From Polynucleobacter sp. (GTDB lineage: Bacteria; Pseudomonadota; Gammaproteobacteria; Burkholderiales; Burkholderiaceae_D), in NCBI GenBank assembly GCA_021737945.1, contig JAIPCX010000015.1:1-64000 (forward strand): a stretch of 64,000 nt of DNA, written 5' to 3'. Positions 45,126-54,162 of the stretch are shown in pieces (positions within the stretch are counted from its first letter, which is position 1; every line of letters begins with the position of its first letter). A program made the position numbers and the translations under genes. Below the pieces are notes generated by a model, which was given only the letters and a program-made list of their open reading frames with translations, was not told the origin of the DNA and ran no database searches.

Positions 45126-46398
45126 GATTACGGATCAAACAACACCACTCACACCGGCGGCGGCCACACTCGAAAATCGACCTCTGATTTTCGCTCTGAC
45201 TGGCACCCTGTCATTGGCAGTCGCCATGGGCATTGGTCGTTTTGCATTTACGCCGCTGATGCCCATGATGTTGCACGATCAAGTGCTTGATCTACCGAGT
45301 GCGAGTTGGTTAGCCAGTGCCAATTATTTCGGCTATCTACTAGGTGCCTTGCTATGTTCATTACAACCGACGCTTTGGACTAAGCGCGGTTGGTCGCCAC
45401 TCCCTAGCCCACCCATGGTGCGTGCTGGGCTAGCGCTCACCTGCTTATTCACCGCGATGATGGCGATCGATGTACCGGCTGCGTGGCCTTGGCTACGTTT
45501 TCTCGCTGGCGTAGTGACTGCAGTAGCTTTTGTGTTTACCTCGAGCTGGTGCCTAGGTCACCTATCACGACTACACGCACCTGCCGCCGGCGGCATCGTA
45601 TATGCCGGACCCGGTGTCGGTATTGCCGTGAGTGGTTTGTTGGCGAGTTTGATGGTGCAACTAGAGTGGCATTCACGTGTTGGCTGGTTAGCCTTTGGCT
45701 TACTCGCCACCTTAATGACTGCGCTAGTGTGGCGCGCCTATTCGCATCCAGATGCTGAATCAGCGCTAGCCTCTACTGGAAAAACAACCCCTAGCCATAG
45801 CGGCAGTGTCAGCGAAAAAGCTGCTTTAACTATTGCATATGGATTCGCTGGTTTTGGTTACATCATTACAGCGACGTTTTTACCCGTGATCGCGCGCACT
45901 GCACTACCTGGCTCGACATGGCCCGATCTGTTTTGGCCCATGCTGGGCATAGGCGTTGCAGTCGGTGCCTTAATCGCCTCACGCATACCTACCCGCATTG
46001 ATCAACGTTGGCTATTGGTGGGTTGTTACCTTATGCAGGCTGTAGGGATTGCATTAAGTAATTGGATACCCAGCTTGTTAGGTTTTGCGATTGGCTCGAT
46101 TCTGGTCGGCTTACCTTTTACTGCCATCACTTTTTTTGCGATGCAAGTCGGTCGTCGCTTACATCCACAAGCACCATCCGCCATCATCGGCTTGTTGTCT
46201 GCCTCATTTGGGCTATGCCAAATTGGCGGTCCACCGCTGGCCGCCTTACTGATTTCGCGCGCGCCATCAACAGCTGTTGGTTTTTCGTGGTCGTTAAATG
46301 TTGCTGCCTTGAGCTTAGTTGTAGGAGCAGGAATTTACTTTTGGATGGCGAAAAAATTCCCTGACAAACTATCAGCGTCAGCGCTGAAGACACGCTAA
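45112..46398 (+). CDS. YbfB/YjiJ family MFS transporter
   Basis: The 428-aa permease has about twelve membrane segments. The first holds the family pattern AMGIGRFAFTPLMPMM, followed by ASANYFGYLLGAL. The second half has SAIIGLLSASFGLCQIGGPPLAALL. The substrate is unknown. The start overlaps the preceding gene, with no separate promoter visible. Confidence 0.9.
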   Translation: MCPSEITDQTTPLTPAAATLENRPLIFALTGTLSLAVAMGIGRFAFTPLMPMMLHDQVLDLPSASWLASANYFGYLLGALLCSLQPTLWTKRGWSPLPSPPMVRAGLALTCLFTAMMAIDVPAAWPWLRFLAGVVTAVAFVFTSSWCLGHLSRLHAPAAGGIVYAGPGVGIAVSGLLASLMVQLEWHSRVGWLAFGLLATLMTALVWRAYSHPDAESALASTGKTTPSHSGSVSEKAALTIAYGFAGFGYIITATFLPVIARTALPGSTWPDLFWPMLGIGVAVGALIASRIPTRIDQRWLLVGCYLMQAVGIALSNWIPSLLGFAIGSILVGLPFTAITFFAMQVGRRLHPQAPSAIIGLLSASFGLCQIGGPPLAALLISRAPSTAVGFSWSLNVAALSLVVGAGIYFWMAKKFPDKLSASALKTR

Positions 46399-46400
46399 CG

Positions 46401-47384
46401 TTAGCGTCCTGCGGCAGGCGGATCGGTATACAAGACAGTAATACTGATACGACGATTGCGCGGATCATTCGGATCGGCTGAGTTGAATGGTGCTGTGTCA
46501 GCCACACCCTCAATTCGCTCAAAGCGCGATGAAGACATACCCGCTTTTTCGAGCATGCGTCGAGTCGCTTCCGCCCGCTCAATCGACAAAGACCAATTGG
46601 TACGCTCACTACCCACAGGGAATGGCGAACTATCGGTGTGACCTTTAACAGAAAGTTTGTTAGGCATGTTAGCCACTGATTTAGCAACCTCACTAATCAG
46701 TGCAGTAGCTTTAGGACTCATGCTGGCATTACCACTTCCAAACATCGAAAAATTCGCTTTATCAATAATCTCTACCCGCAGACCATCACGTTCCCGAATC
46801 ACATTCACCTGATTTTGCAAATCCGATAGTTGTGGATTTTTCGATAAATTTTCTTTGATTTCTTGTTCTAATTTGTCGAGTTTTTCACGCTTCGCTTGTT
46901 CAGCAATCTGCTGCTTCATTTGCTCGGTGATATTCTCGCCATACTTAGAAATCTTGGGATTATCCTTTTCAGATGTGCCCTGATCTTCCCCAGGGCCCGC
47001 CTCCGTTTTAGGCGTTGGTCGCTCGATCAGTTGAGCTTGCGTCGGTGGTCCGGGAATACCCTCAGGATCAATGATCGAAGCACCGCCCAACATGCCATTG
47101 GAGCCAGCAGCCTCACCCAAAGCCGGCTCACGCCGAGTCGAAGGCTGAAAGTACTCAGCAATACCTTGACGCGAATCCGCATCCGTCGAACCCAACAGCC
47201 ACATGAGCAAAAAGAAGGCCATCATCGCCGTCATCATGTCGGCAAGCGCAATTTTCCATGCGCCGCCATGCGCACCCGCATGGCCTTCATCAACTACCTT
47301 CTTCCACTTAACGGGGGGTTCGACAGCAGGGGCTTCCGCCCCATCGGCGGCGGCTTCGTCAGGTTTTTTTTCGGCTTCAGCCAT
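46401..47384 (-). CDS. motB: Flagellar motor protein MotB
   Basis: The 327-aa stator subunit anchors MotA to peptidoglycan. It has an acidic N-terminal extension, the HGGAWKIALADMMTAMMAFFLLMWLL membrane segment with the proton-carrying Asp (about residue 48), and a C-terminal OmpA-like domain with the motif VKGHTDSSPF and NWSLSIERAEATRRML. No motA is adjacent. The gene ends 2 bp from the convergent MFS gene. It could serve a second stator or another OmpA-linked complex. Confidence 0.9.
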   Translation of the reverse strand: MAEAEKKPDEAAADGAEAPAVEPPVKWKKVVDEGHAGAHGGAWKIALADMMTAMMAFFLLMWLLGSTDADSRQGIAEYFQPSTRREPALGEAAGSNGMLGGASIIDPEGIPGPPTQAQLIERPTPKTEAGPGEDQGTSEKDNPKISKYGENITEQMKQQIAEQAKREKLDKLEQEIKENLSKNPQLSDLQNQVNVIRERDGLRVEIIDKANFSMFGSGNASMSPKATALISEVAKSVANMPNKLSVKGHTDSSPFPVGSERTNWSLSIERAEATRRMLEKAGMSSSRFERIEGVADTAPFNSADPNDPRNRRISITVLYTDPPAAGR

Positions 47385-47522
47385 GGCATTCAGTCTTTAA
47401 CGCAACACATAAGGGAATCTATCGACAGCAAAGGCCACGTCTAGAGAGCAGCCAACTAATTCCTTTTCGGAAATATAAGCCAAATGGAGGCGGGTGTCGA
47501 CCCGCACGGCCGCAATACCAGC

Positions 47523-48416
47523 CTAGCCCATCTCGAAATTAGCCATTCCCTCGAGCGCCTTGACCATGGCCGAGTGATCCCATCCCTTGCCGCCGTGTGC
47601 CACACAGGATGAAAACAACTGCTGAGCACTAGCGGTATTGGGTAGCGAAAGGCCCAGGCTGCGTGCTGCCGACAGGGCCAGATTTAGGTCCTTTTGGTGT
47701 AATTCGATACGAAAACCCGGGTCAAAGGTGCGCTTAATCATTCGTTCACCGTGGACTTCCAGAATACGTGAGGAGGCAAAACCACCCATCAACGCCTGTC
47801 TAACCTTGGCTGGATCCGCACCAGCGCGGGCGGCAAATAGCAAGGCCTCAGCCACCGCCTCAATATTTAAAGCAACGATAATTTGGTTGGCCACCTTGGC
47901 CGTCTGACCATCTCCGTGGCCACCCACGTGCGTAATATTTTTGCCCATCAGCTCAAACAAAGGCTGAATGCGCTCAAAACCCGATGGCGTTCCGCCCACC
48001 ATAATCGTCAGTGCGGCATTCTTCGCACCCACTTCACCACCCGATACTGGAGCATCTACATAATCGCAACCTAACGCCAAAATACGCTGAGCGAAATCCT
48101 TGGTCGCAATCGGCGAGATAGAACTCATGTCTACCACGGCCTTGCCCTTCGATAGCCCTTGCGCGACACCCTTATCACCAAACAGAACAAGCTCCACATC
48201 GGGGGTATCAGGCAACATCAAAAATACGATATCGGCCTGTTGTGCCACCTCGAAAGCACTTGCACACAAAACCGCTCCGTCTTGCTGAAGATAGTCCGGA
48301 GTCTTACTGCGTGTATGAGTAAACAACTGATGACCAGCCTTGAGCAGGTGGTGTGCCATGGGGCCGCCCATGATGCCTAGTCCAATGAAACCAAGTTTTA
48401 GTTTTTGTGAGCTCAT
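47523..48416 (-). CDS. 3-hydroxyisobutyrate dehydrogenase / tartronate semialdehyde reductase family
   Basis: The 297-aa NAD(P)-dependent dehydrogenase has the Rossmann motif GFIGLGIMGGPMAHHL. The substrate signature is DAPVSGGEVGAKNAALTIMVGG, and the catalytic Lys lies in GDGQTAKVANQII. It resembles 2-hydroxy-3-oxopropionate reductase more than other branches, but assignment within the family is not safe. A second family member is encoded at 49683-50552. Confidence 0.92.
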   Translation of the reverse strand: MSSQKLKLGFIGLGIMGGPMAHHLLKAGHQLFTHTRSKTPDYLQQDGAVLCASAFEVAQQADIVFLMLPDTPDVELVLFGDKGVAQGLSKGKAVVDMSSISPIATKDFAQRILALGCDYVDAPVSGGEVGAKNAALTIMVGGTPSGFERIQPLFELMGKNITHVGGHGDGQTAKVANQIIVALNIEAVAEALLFAARAGADPAKVRQALMGGFASSRILEVHGERMIKRTFDPGFRIELHQKDLNLALSAARSLGLSLPNTASAQQLFSSCVAHGGKGWDHSAMVKALEGMANFEMG

Positions 48417-48770
48417 GTGTTTATCTCTGATGGAAAAATAGATGTACCGCGATAGTCGTCAGCTAATAATTCGAACGACGCGGAGAGGATTATGTCATGG
48501 AGATATGCAGTGTCCGAATTCACCCTTGGCTGAAAAAATAACCCTAAAATTTTGAGTTACCCGCCTGCGTTGGGCACGCCCTAGGTCCACCTGTAAGACT
48601 GTTTCTAAACTTGCTTTTAAGCTTGCTTTTAAGCTTGCTTTTAAGCTTGCTTTTAAGCTTGCTTTTAAGTTTATTCATTTCATTGTTTCCAAATGTAATG
48701 GACCCTTTCAAAAACAATCTCCTCCGCTATGTTTGAGTGGCTGACCAACTCACCCTTGACCGGAGGCCAC
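48417..48770. other. 354-bp gap with 12-bp tandem repeat
   Basis: The gap between the dehydrogenase gene and the glycine-zipper gene holds five tandem copies of a 12-bp unit at 48610-48669. It also holds a 13-codon frame at 48492-48533 behind GGAGAGG. Nothing else is recognisable. Confidence 0.6.
48610..48669. repeat. Five perfect tandem copies of a 12-bp unit
   Basis: CTTGCTTTTAAG is repeated five times without error, creating AAGCTT at each junction. It lies 102 bp upstream of the glycine-zipper gene start. The copies are identical, which suggests recent slippage. Confidence 0.97.
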
Positions 48771-49547
48771 ATGACTATCCAATCCCTACCCCTTACATTA
48801 GCTAGCCTTACCTTAGCTATGTTTAGTGGATTTTCAAGCAGCGCAAACGCACAATCGCAAGAAATGGCACGCGTACTATCAAGCATCCCTGTCGTGACGC
48901 AAGTCAGCGTACCTAGGCAGGTATGCGGCGAAACACAAGTCATTACCTCCTCACCTAAATCTGGGGCCGGCGCTGTCATGGGTGCCATTGCAGGAGGCGC
49001 CATCGGTAACAACATGGGTGGCGGCTCAGGTCGCGCATTAGCCACCGCCGCCGGAGTGATTGGTGGCGCTATTTTTGGGGACAGTATTGAAGGCGCACCG
49101 CCTCCCGTCGCACGCCAAGTCACGAGCTGCACCCACCAAATTAGCTTTGAAAATCGTGTGACTGCTTACAACGTGGTTTATGAATACGGCGGCAAGCAAT
49201 ACAGCATTCAGCTTCCCAACGACCCGGGTCCATATCTGCCGGTACAAGTCACTCCATCGGTAGTCGCTGCGCCACCTATGACTAGCACTACCATCGTTAC
49301 ATCAACACCTGTGATCACAGGCCCCATGGTTGTCACGTCGAGCGCTGCACCGCCTTTGTATGCTCCACTGCCTGTGTATGCGCCACCATTGTATGCACCA
49401 CCCATGTATGCACCACGCATGGTTGGCCCATCCTTTTATACTGCGCCTGCAGCATCTTTCCACTTTGGACACAGACAGCATGGACACTATGGACAACACC
49501 GACATGGGCACCACCGATATGAGCATCAAGGCAGGCACTGGCAATAG
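48771..49547 (+). CDS. Glycine-zipper (17 kDa antigen-like) envelope protein with His-rich tail
   Basis: The 258-aa product starts at the ATG at 48771, where GGAGG stands upstream, rather than at 48729. It has a signal peptide ending ANAQ, then a glycine-zipper segment (GAVMGAIAGGAIGNNMGGGSG and AGVIGGAIFGD; about residues 63-103) typical of outer-membrane 2TM proteins. A proline/threonine-rich stretch with repeats of YAPP follows, and the last 30 residues are rich in His (HGHYGQHRHGHHRYEH). The tail might bind metal (inference). Confidence 0.88.
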   Translation: MTIQSLPLTLASLTLAMFSGFSSSANAQSQEMARVLSSIPVVTQVSVPRQVCGETQVITSSPKSGAGAVMGAIAGGAIGNNMGGGSGRALATAAGVIGGAIFGDSIEGAPPPVARQVTSCTHQISFENRVTAYNVVYEYGGKQYSIQLPNDPGPYLPVQVTPSVVAAPPMTSTTIVTSTPVITGPMVVTSSAAPPLYAPLPVYAPPLYAPPMYAPRMVGPSFYTAPAASFHFGHRQHGHYGQHRHGHHRYEHQGRHWQ

Positions 49548-49623
49548 CCATGAATGTCGTGCAAACGATTTATTCGCTAACAAGTACCCTTATACTTGAT
49601 GAGTTGGCGTTCGATGGATTGAC

Positions 49624-49629
49624 TATAAT
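49624..49629 (+). promoter_or_regulatory. Candidate -10 box for the dehydrogenase gene
   Basis: TATAATCGC lies 54 bp before the ATG at 49683. It shares the TATAATCGC string with the ppa and argH boxes. Confidence 0.45.
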
Positions 49630-49682
49630 CGCCTTCGTCAACAATCCGCTCGCATATCGGGCAGTATCCGGACATAATAAAA

Positions 49683-50552
49683 ATGAAAAAAAATATCGGG
49701 GTGATTGGTGCAGGTTCCATGGGCATGGCCATGGCATTAAATCTGCAAAAAAAAGGATTCTATGTCGCCATTCGCGATATTCGAACTGACGTCGAAACCA
49801 AAGCTAGAACGCACGGATTAGACGTTGCAAACAGCCCAGCATCGCTTGCCGAAAAAGCTGAGTTCATCATCATCTCTGTCGTTAACGCCGCTCAGGCACA
49901 TCAAGTACTGTTTGATAAGGAGGGTGTAACGAGTATCTCTGCAGCAGGCAAAACGATATTACTTACACCCACCATCGCGCCGGAAGATACCGAAGCCATC
50001 AGCAAACAATTACTCGCCCATGGATACAGCGTGCTAGATGCGCCGGTATCAGGCGGCCCAGTGCGCGCACAAGCAGGCACCATGAGCCTCATGCTGGCCG
50101 GTGATAGCGACGTGATTGCGCAAAATTCATCCGTACTGGAAGCACTGTCGGATCGCATTTTTAAACTAGGGCCACGTCTGGGTGACGGAGCTCGCTACAA
50201 ACTAGTCAACAATCTAGTGGCAGGCATGAACCTGATAGCGGCCTCTGAAGCGGTGGCGCTGGGTCAAAAACTCGGGCTAGACACGAACAAGCTCGTCGCC
50301 TTGATGAGTGCCTCGAGCGGCCAGTCAATGATGTTGGACGATCGTTTGCCACGCGCACTAGCCAATGATTATTCGCCCCACGCCTACGCCTACATCCTGA
50401 CTAAAGACGTCGCACTCGGATTAAGCATGGCCGAATCGGCGGGTAGTCATTTGCCCATGGCTGAGCATGCGCTAGAAATTTTTAAAGCCACGCTCGCACG
50501 CGGGTATGACGAACTCGATGATTCTGCAGTGCTAAAAACCTTACTCGACTAA
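49683..50552 (+). CDS. 3-hydroxyisobutyrate dehydrogenase family oxidoreductase, second copy
   Basis: The 289-aa protein has IGVIGAGSMGMAMALNLQKKG for NAD(P), the substrate motif LDAPVSGGPVRAQAGTMSLM and the catalytic Lys in GARYKLVNNLV. It lies 101 bp upstream of a TRAP binding-protein gene, and an SDR gene follows, suggesting joint use on an imported hydroxy acid. The start codon sits in a run of A's (ATGAAAAAAAA). Confidence 0.92.
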   Translation: MKKNIGVIGAGSMGMAMALNLQKKGFYVAIRDIRTDVETKARTHGLDVANSPASLAEKAEFIIISVVNAAQAHQVLFDKEGVTSISAAGKTILLTPTIAPEDTEAISKQLLAHGYSVLDAPVSGGPVRAQAGTMSLMLAGDSDVIAQNSSVLEALSDRIFKLGPRLGDGARYKLVNNLVAGMNLIAASEAVALGQKLGLDTNKLVALMSASSGQSMMLDDRLPRALANDYSPHAYAYILTKDVALGLSMAESAGSHLPMAEHALEIFKATLARGYDELDDSAVLKTLLD

Positions 50553-50653
50553 AATAGCTCTGTTGCCGTTCAGCAAGGCGTCCATAGAGCACCCATTTCT
50601 GGCGCAAAAACTTCATAACGAAACACCCCACCATAACAATACGGGAGACAAGC

Positions 50654-51751
50654 ATGGAAAGACGTAAATTTATCAAGGCCGCCAGCGGCGCAGCGGCAGT
50701 GGCACTCGCAGCACCCGCCATGGCTGCAGACCTGCCCACCATCAACTGGCGCCTTGCGTCCAGCTTTCCTAAATCACTCGACACGCTGTTTGGCGGTGTT
50801 GAGTTTTTTGCCAAGCGCGTAGGCGAACTCACGGGCGGTAAATTCACCATTCGCACCTTCCCTGCCGGTGAACTGGTGCCAGGACTTCAAGTGCTTGATG
50901 CCGTTCAAAACGGTACCGTTGAAATGGGCCACACCGCACTGTATTTCTATTTTGGTAAAGATCCTTCATTTACTTTTGAAACGTGCGGCCCTTTTGGCCT
51001 CAGCTCACGCCAACAAATGGCGTGGTATCACGCAGGCGGTGGCCGCGAGTTGTATCAAGACTTCTTAAAAACTTATGGTATCGCCAGCAGCCTGCCTTGC
51101 GGTAATACGGGCTGTCAGATGGGCGGATGGTTCCGCAAAGAGATTAAAAGCGTTGAAGATCTGAACGGACTCAAAATGCGCGTTGGCGGTTTCGCAGGTC
51201 GCATTCTGCAAAAACTGGGCGTCGTTCCTCAACAAATCGCCGCTGGCGATATTTATCCTGCATTAGAAAAAGGCACGATTGACGCCGCTGAATTCGTTGG
51301 CCCCTACGACGATGAAAAACTCGGCTTTGATCGCGTAGCGCCCTACTACTACACACCAGGCTGGTGGGAAACGGGCTCCCATATTTCGGTTATCACGGGC
51401 ACTAAACAGTGGGAAAGCCTGCCCGCACAATATAAAGCGGCTGTCACAGCAGCAGCCTATGAAGCCCATGTCCATGTACAAGCTACTTACGACGTGAATA
51501 ATCCACAAGCACTCGCCCGTTTGTTAAAGCGCGGCGTAAAACTGCGCGCTTTCCCACAGGGTGTGATGGATGCATCGTTTAAAGCCGCCAAAGAAGTCAT
51601 GGATGCGGAAGCAGCAAAAAATGCGAATTTCAAAAAAATCTACGAGCACTATAAGAAATTCCAGGCTCAGCAAAATCAGTGGTACTCCGTTGCAGAGTCA
51701 CGCATGCAAAACTACCTGCTGAATGCCACTTCAGGCGGCAACAAAAGCTAA
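50654..51751 (+). CDS. TRAP transporter substrate-binding protein (DctP), second copy
   Basis: The 365-aa periplasmic protein has a Tat-type signal (MERRKFIKAASGAAAVALA). It is collinear with the copy at 38.3 kb over its whole length: SSFPKSLDTLFGG, CGNTGCQMGGWFRKE, GLKMRVGGFAGRILQKLGV and GPYDDEKLGFDRVAPYYY. GGGAGA precedes the ATG. No permease genes accompany it, so it may share DctQM at 35.9-38.1 kb or use others outside the window. Confidence 0.94.
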   Translation: MERRKFIKAASGAAAVALAAPAMAADLPTINWRLASSFPKSLDTLFGGVEFFAKRVGELTGGKFTIRTFPAGELVPGLQVLDAVQNGTVEMGHTALYFYFGKDPSFTFETCGPFGLSSRQQMAWYHAGGGRELYQDFLKTYGIASSLPCGNTGCQMGGWFRKEIKSVEDLNGLKMRVGGFAGRILQKLGVVPQQIAAGDIYPALEKGTIDAAEFVGPYDDEKLGFDRVAPYYYTPGWWETGSHISVITGTKQWESLPAQYKAAVTAAAYEAHVHVQATYDVNNPQALARLLKRGVKLRAFPQGVMDASFKAAKEVMDAEAAKNANFKKIYEHYKKFQAQQNQWYSVAESRMQNYLLNATSGGNKS

Positions 51752-51850
51752 TTCAATGAGCATTTGAAAGCATGACACTGAGGCCCGGAAATTGATTCGA
51801 TGTTTACCGGGCCTGAGTTTTTTGATCCCCTTATTTTCACGGAAAAATAA

Positions 51851-52585
51851 ATGCGCCTCAAAGGAAAAACTGCGCTAGTGACAGCCTCAGGTCAAGGCAT
51901 AGGATACGCCAGCGTGATGGCGATGGTGGCTGAAGGTGCCACCGTCTGGGCCACCGATATCAATCCCACATTACTCGAGCGATTTAAGGGTCATGCCACT
52001 ATCCATACTCATGTATTGGATGTCATGGATAAAGCAGCAATCAAAGCACTGACTGCAAAAATCCCTACGATCGATGTCTTGTTCAACTGCGCAGGTTTCG
52101 TTCATGCAGGCACCGTACTGGAAGCGACGGATGACGACTGGAACTTAGCCTTTGATTTAAATGTGCGTTCGCAATTCTGGATGATTCAAGCGATTCTTCC
52201 CGGCATGCTCGCCAAGAAAAAAGGCAGCATCATCAACATGGCCAGCATTGCATCGAGTATTCGCGGCCTACCCAACCGATTTGTGTATGGCGCGACTAAA
52301 GCTGCCGTAGTGGGTCTGACTAAAGCCGTCGCTGCAGATTATGTAACGCAAGGGATACGCTGCAATGCCGTTTGTCCAGGCACCGTGGATACACCGTCGC
52401 TGCAAGATCGCATTAATGCCTTTGCCGATCCTACGGAAGCACGTAAACAATTTATCGCCCGCCAACCGATGGGCCGACTAGCTACCGCAGAGGAAATTGC
52501 ACCTGTCGTCGTTTTTTTAGCGTCCGATGATTCCACCTTCAGTACCGGAAATCTCTACTCAGTCGACGGTGGAATGACGATTTGA
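51851..52585 (+). CDS. SDR family oxidoreductase (2-keto-3-deoxy-L-fuconate dehydrogenase-like)
   Basis: The 244-aa short-chain dehydrogenase has the cofactor motif TASGQGIGYAS, NCAG, catalytic Ser in NMASIASS and the YGATK motif (Tyr about 147, Lys about 151). The CPGTVDTPSLQDRI segment is characteristic of the KDF dehydrogenase/BDH2-like branch. The neighbouring dehydrogenase and TRAP genes support sugar-acid or hydroxy-acid catabolism. Exact substrate unproven. Confidence 0.9.
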   Translation: MRLKGKTALVTASGQGIGYASVMAMVAEGATVWATDINPTLLERFKGHATIHTHVLDVMDKAAIKALTAKIPTIDVLFNCAGFVHAGTVLEATDDDWNLAFDLNVRSQFWMIQAILPGMLAKKKGSIINMASIASSIRGLPNRFVYGATKAAVVGLTKAVAADYVTQGIRCNAVCPGTVDTPSLQDRINAFADPTEARKQFIARQPMGRLATAEEIAPVVVFLASDDSTFSTGNLYSVDGGMTI

Positions 52586-52611
52586 TGCATGCGATTTAAT
52601 GCATGCGATTT
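52585..52611. repeat. 13-bp direct repeat after the SDR gene
   Basis: ATGCATGCGATTT occurs twice, separated by one base, right at the SDR stop codon. Confidence 0.7.
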
Positions 52612-52649
52612 GATACGTTCGTTTAGCAACCACACCATCTCTACGCAAT

Positions 52650-52689
52650 AAAAAAGAGCTGAGGGAACATCGTTCCGCTCAGCTCTTTT
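52650..52689. terminator. Bidirectional terminator
   Basis: AAAAGAGCTGAG-GGAAC pairs with GTTCC-GCTCAGCTCTTTT with one bulged C, between the convergent SDR and ABC binding-protein genes. Confidence 0.9.
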
Positions 52690-52713
52690 GTTAGCTCTTT
52701 TATTTAGTAAGGC

Positions 52714-53928
52714 TTACTTCCAAAGCGCGCACTTTGTTTCAGCTTTAGTTAGAAACGCCTGCTCACCAGGAATCACTTGTACCTGCTTGTAGTAATCCCA
52801 CTCGCCTTTTGATTCGGCTGGTGTTTTTACCTGCATCAAAAACATGTCGTGCACCATACGACCATCAGGACGGACCACACCATTTTTAGCAAAAAAGTCA
52901 TTCACTTTCGTAGTCTTCATTTTTGCCATGACCTTATCGCCATCATCCGTACCAATGGCTTTTACCGCATTCAAATAAAAGGTCGCTGCAGAATAATTTG
53001 CAGCCTGCACCATGGATGGAGCTTTCTTAATTTTTGCCATGTATTTCTTAGACCAAGCACGGGTCTCGTCGTTTTGATCCCAGTACCAGCCATCGGTCAG
53101 ATACATACCCTGCGTCACGTTCAGTCCCAAGGAATGAATATCACTAACGAAAACCAGCATGCCAGCCATTTTCATTTTTTTCGTCAAACCAAACTCGTTC
53201 GCTGCCTTGATAGAGTTCACTGTATCGCCACCTGCATTCGCGAGTCCAAGAACTTGCGCTTTCGATGCTTGCGCTTGCAATAGGAAAGACGAAAAATCTG
53301 AGGTTGCTAGGGGATGACGTACTGCACCCAAAACTTTTCCGCCACTCGCCTTAATCACATCTGATGCATCCTTTTCGAGCGAAATACCAAAGACATAATC
53401 CGCCGTCAAAAAGAACCAATCCTTATCACCTTGTTTAACCAGTGCGCCACTAGTGCCGCGCGATAAAGACACCGTATCGTAAGCATAGTGAATCGTATAG
53501 GGAGTGCATTCCTCATTCGTTAGTCGGGAGGTGCCCGCACCAATGGCGATGAATGGCTTTTTCTTTTCTAAAGCTACTTTAGACATCGCCAGCGCTGTGG
53601 CTGAATTCGAACCGCCGATCAACATATCTAGGCCTTGCTGATCAAACCATTCGCGCGCTTTACTCGCAGCGATATCGGCTTTGTTTTGATGATCTGCCGA
53701 GATAAATTCAATTTTTTTACCATTCAACATGCCGCCAAATTCAGCAATCGCCATCTTGATGGCTTCTGCGCCCGCTGGACCATCAATGTCAGCATAAACA
53801 CCCGACATGTCAGTAATGAAACCAATTTTGATCGTGTCATTAGAAATCTGAGCATTGGCACCCTGGGCAGCTGCCAACATGGCAACACACGACAGGCCCT
53901 TCAGCATGAATTTAATTTGTTTGTACAA
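52714..53928 (-). CDS. Branched-chain amino-acid-type ABC transporter substrate-binding protein
   Basis: The 404-aa periplasmic protein has a signal peptide ending ANAQ, then DTIKIGFITDMSGVYADIDGPAG, typical of the LivJ/Peripla_BP_6 family. I keep the TTG start at 53928 because GGGAG stands six bases before it. The first ATG is seven codons later. No livHMGF genes adjoin, so it is an orphan receptor. The ligand could be an amino acid, amide or aromatic acid. Confidence 0.92.
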   Translation of the reverse strand: MYKQIKFMLKGLSCVAMLAAAQGANAQISNDTIKIGFITDMSGVYADIDGPAGAEAIKMAIAEFGGMLNGKKIEFISADHQNKADIAASKAREWFDQQGLDMLIGGSNSATALAMSKVALEKKKPFIAIGAGTSRLTNEECTPYTIHYAYDTVSLSRGTSGALVKQGDKDWFFLTADYVFGISLEKDASDVIKASGGKVLGAVRHPLATSDFSSFLLQAQASKAQVLGLANAGGDTVNSIKAANEFGLTKKMKMAGMLVFVSDIHSLGLNVTQGMYLTDGWYWDQNDETRAWSKKYMAKIKKAPSMVQAANYSAATFYLNAVKAIGTDDGDKVMAKMKTTKVNDFFAKNGVVRPDGRMVHDMFLMQVKTPAESKGEWDYYKQVQVIPGEQAFLTKAETKCALWK

Positions 53929-54162
53929 GTTCAGCTCCCTAATTATTTAAATTGAAATTCTTTAGATGCAGTCGCAGCTCATCGCTTGCAATCACCTGAT
54001 TATGCTTGGTGCGACAGTGTACAACCATCTTCAGCCGCACTATTTTAATGACAAGGCCTACAAAAAAATACAATTTTTATATCGACCAATTTATTAGTTA
54101 TATTTTTATATCGTTATTTTAAATATCTCTTTATTAAATATTAGTTAAAATTCTCAATTTGT

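Noticed and set aside
48492..48533. 13-codon frame with GGAGAGG
   Set aside because: Too short to support. It lacks a leader-peptide attenuator structure or a link to a downstream biosynthetic gene.
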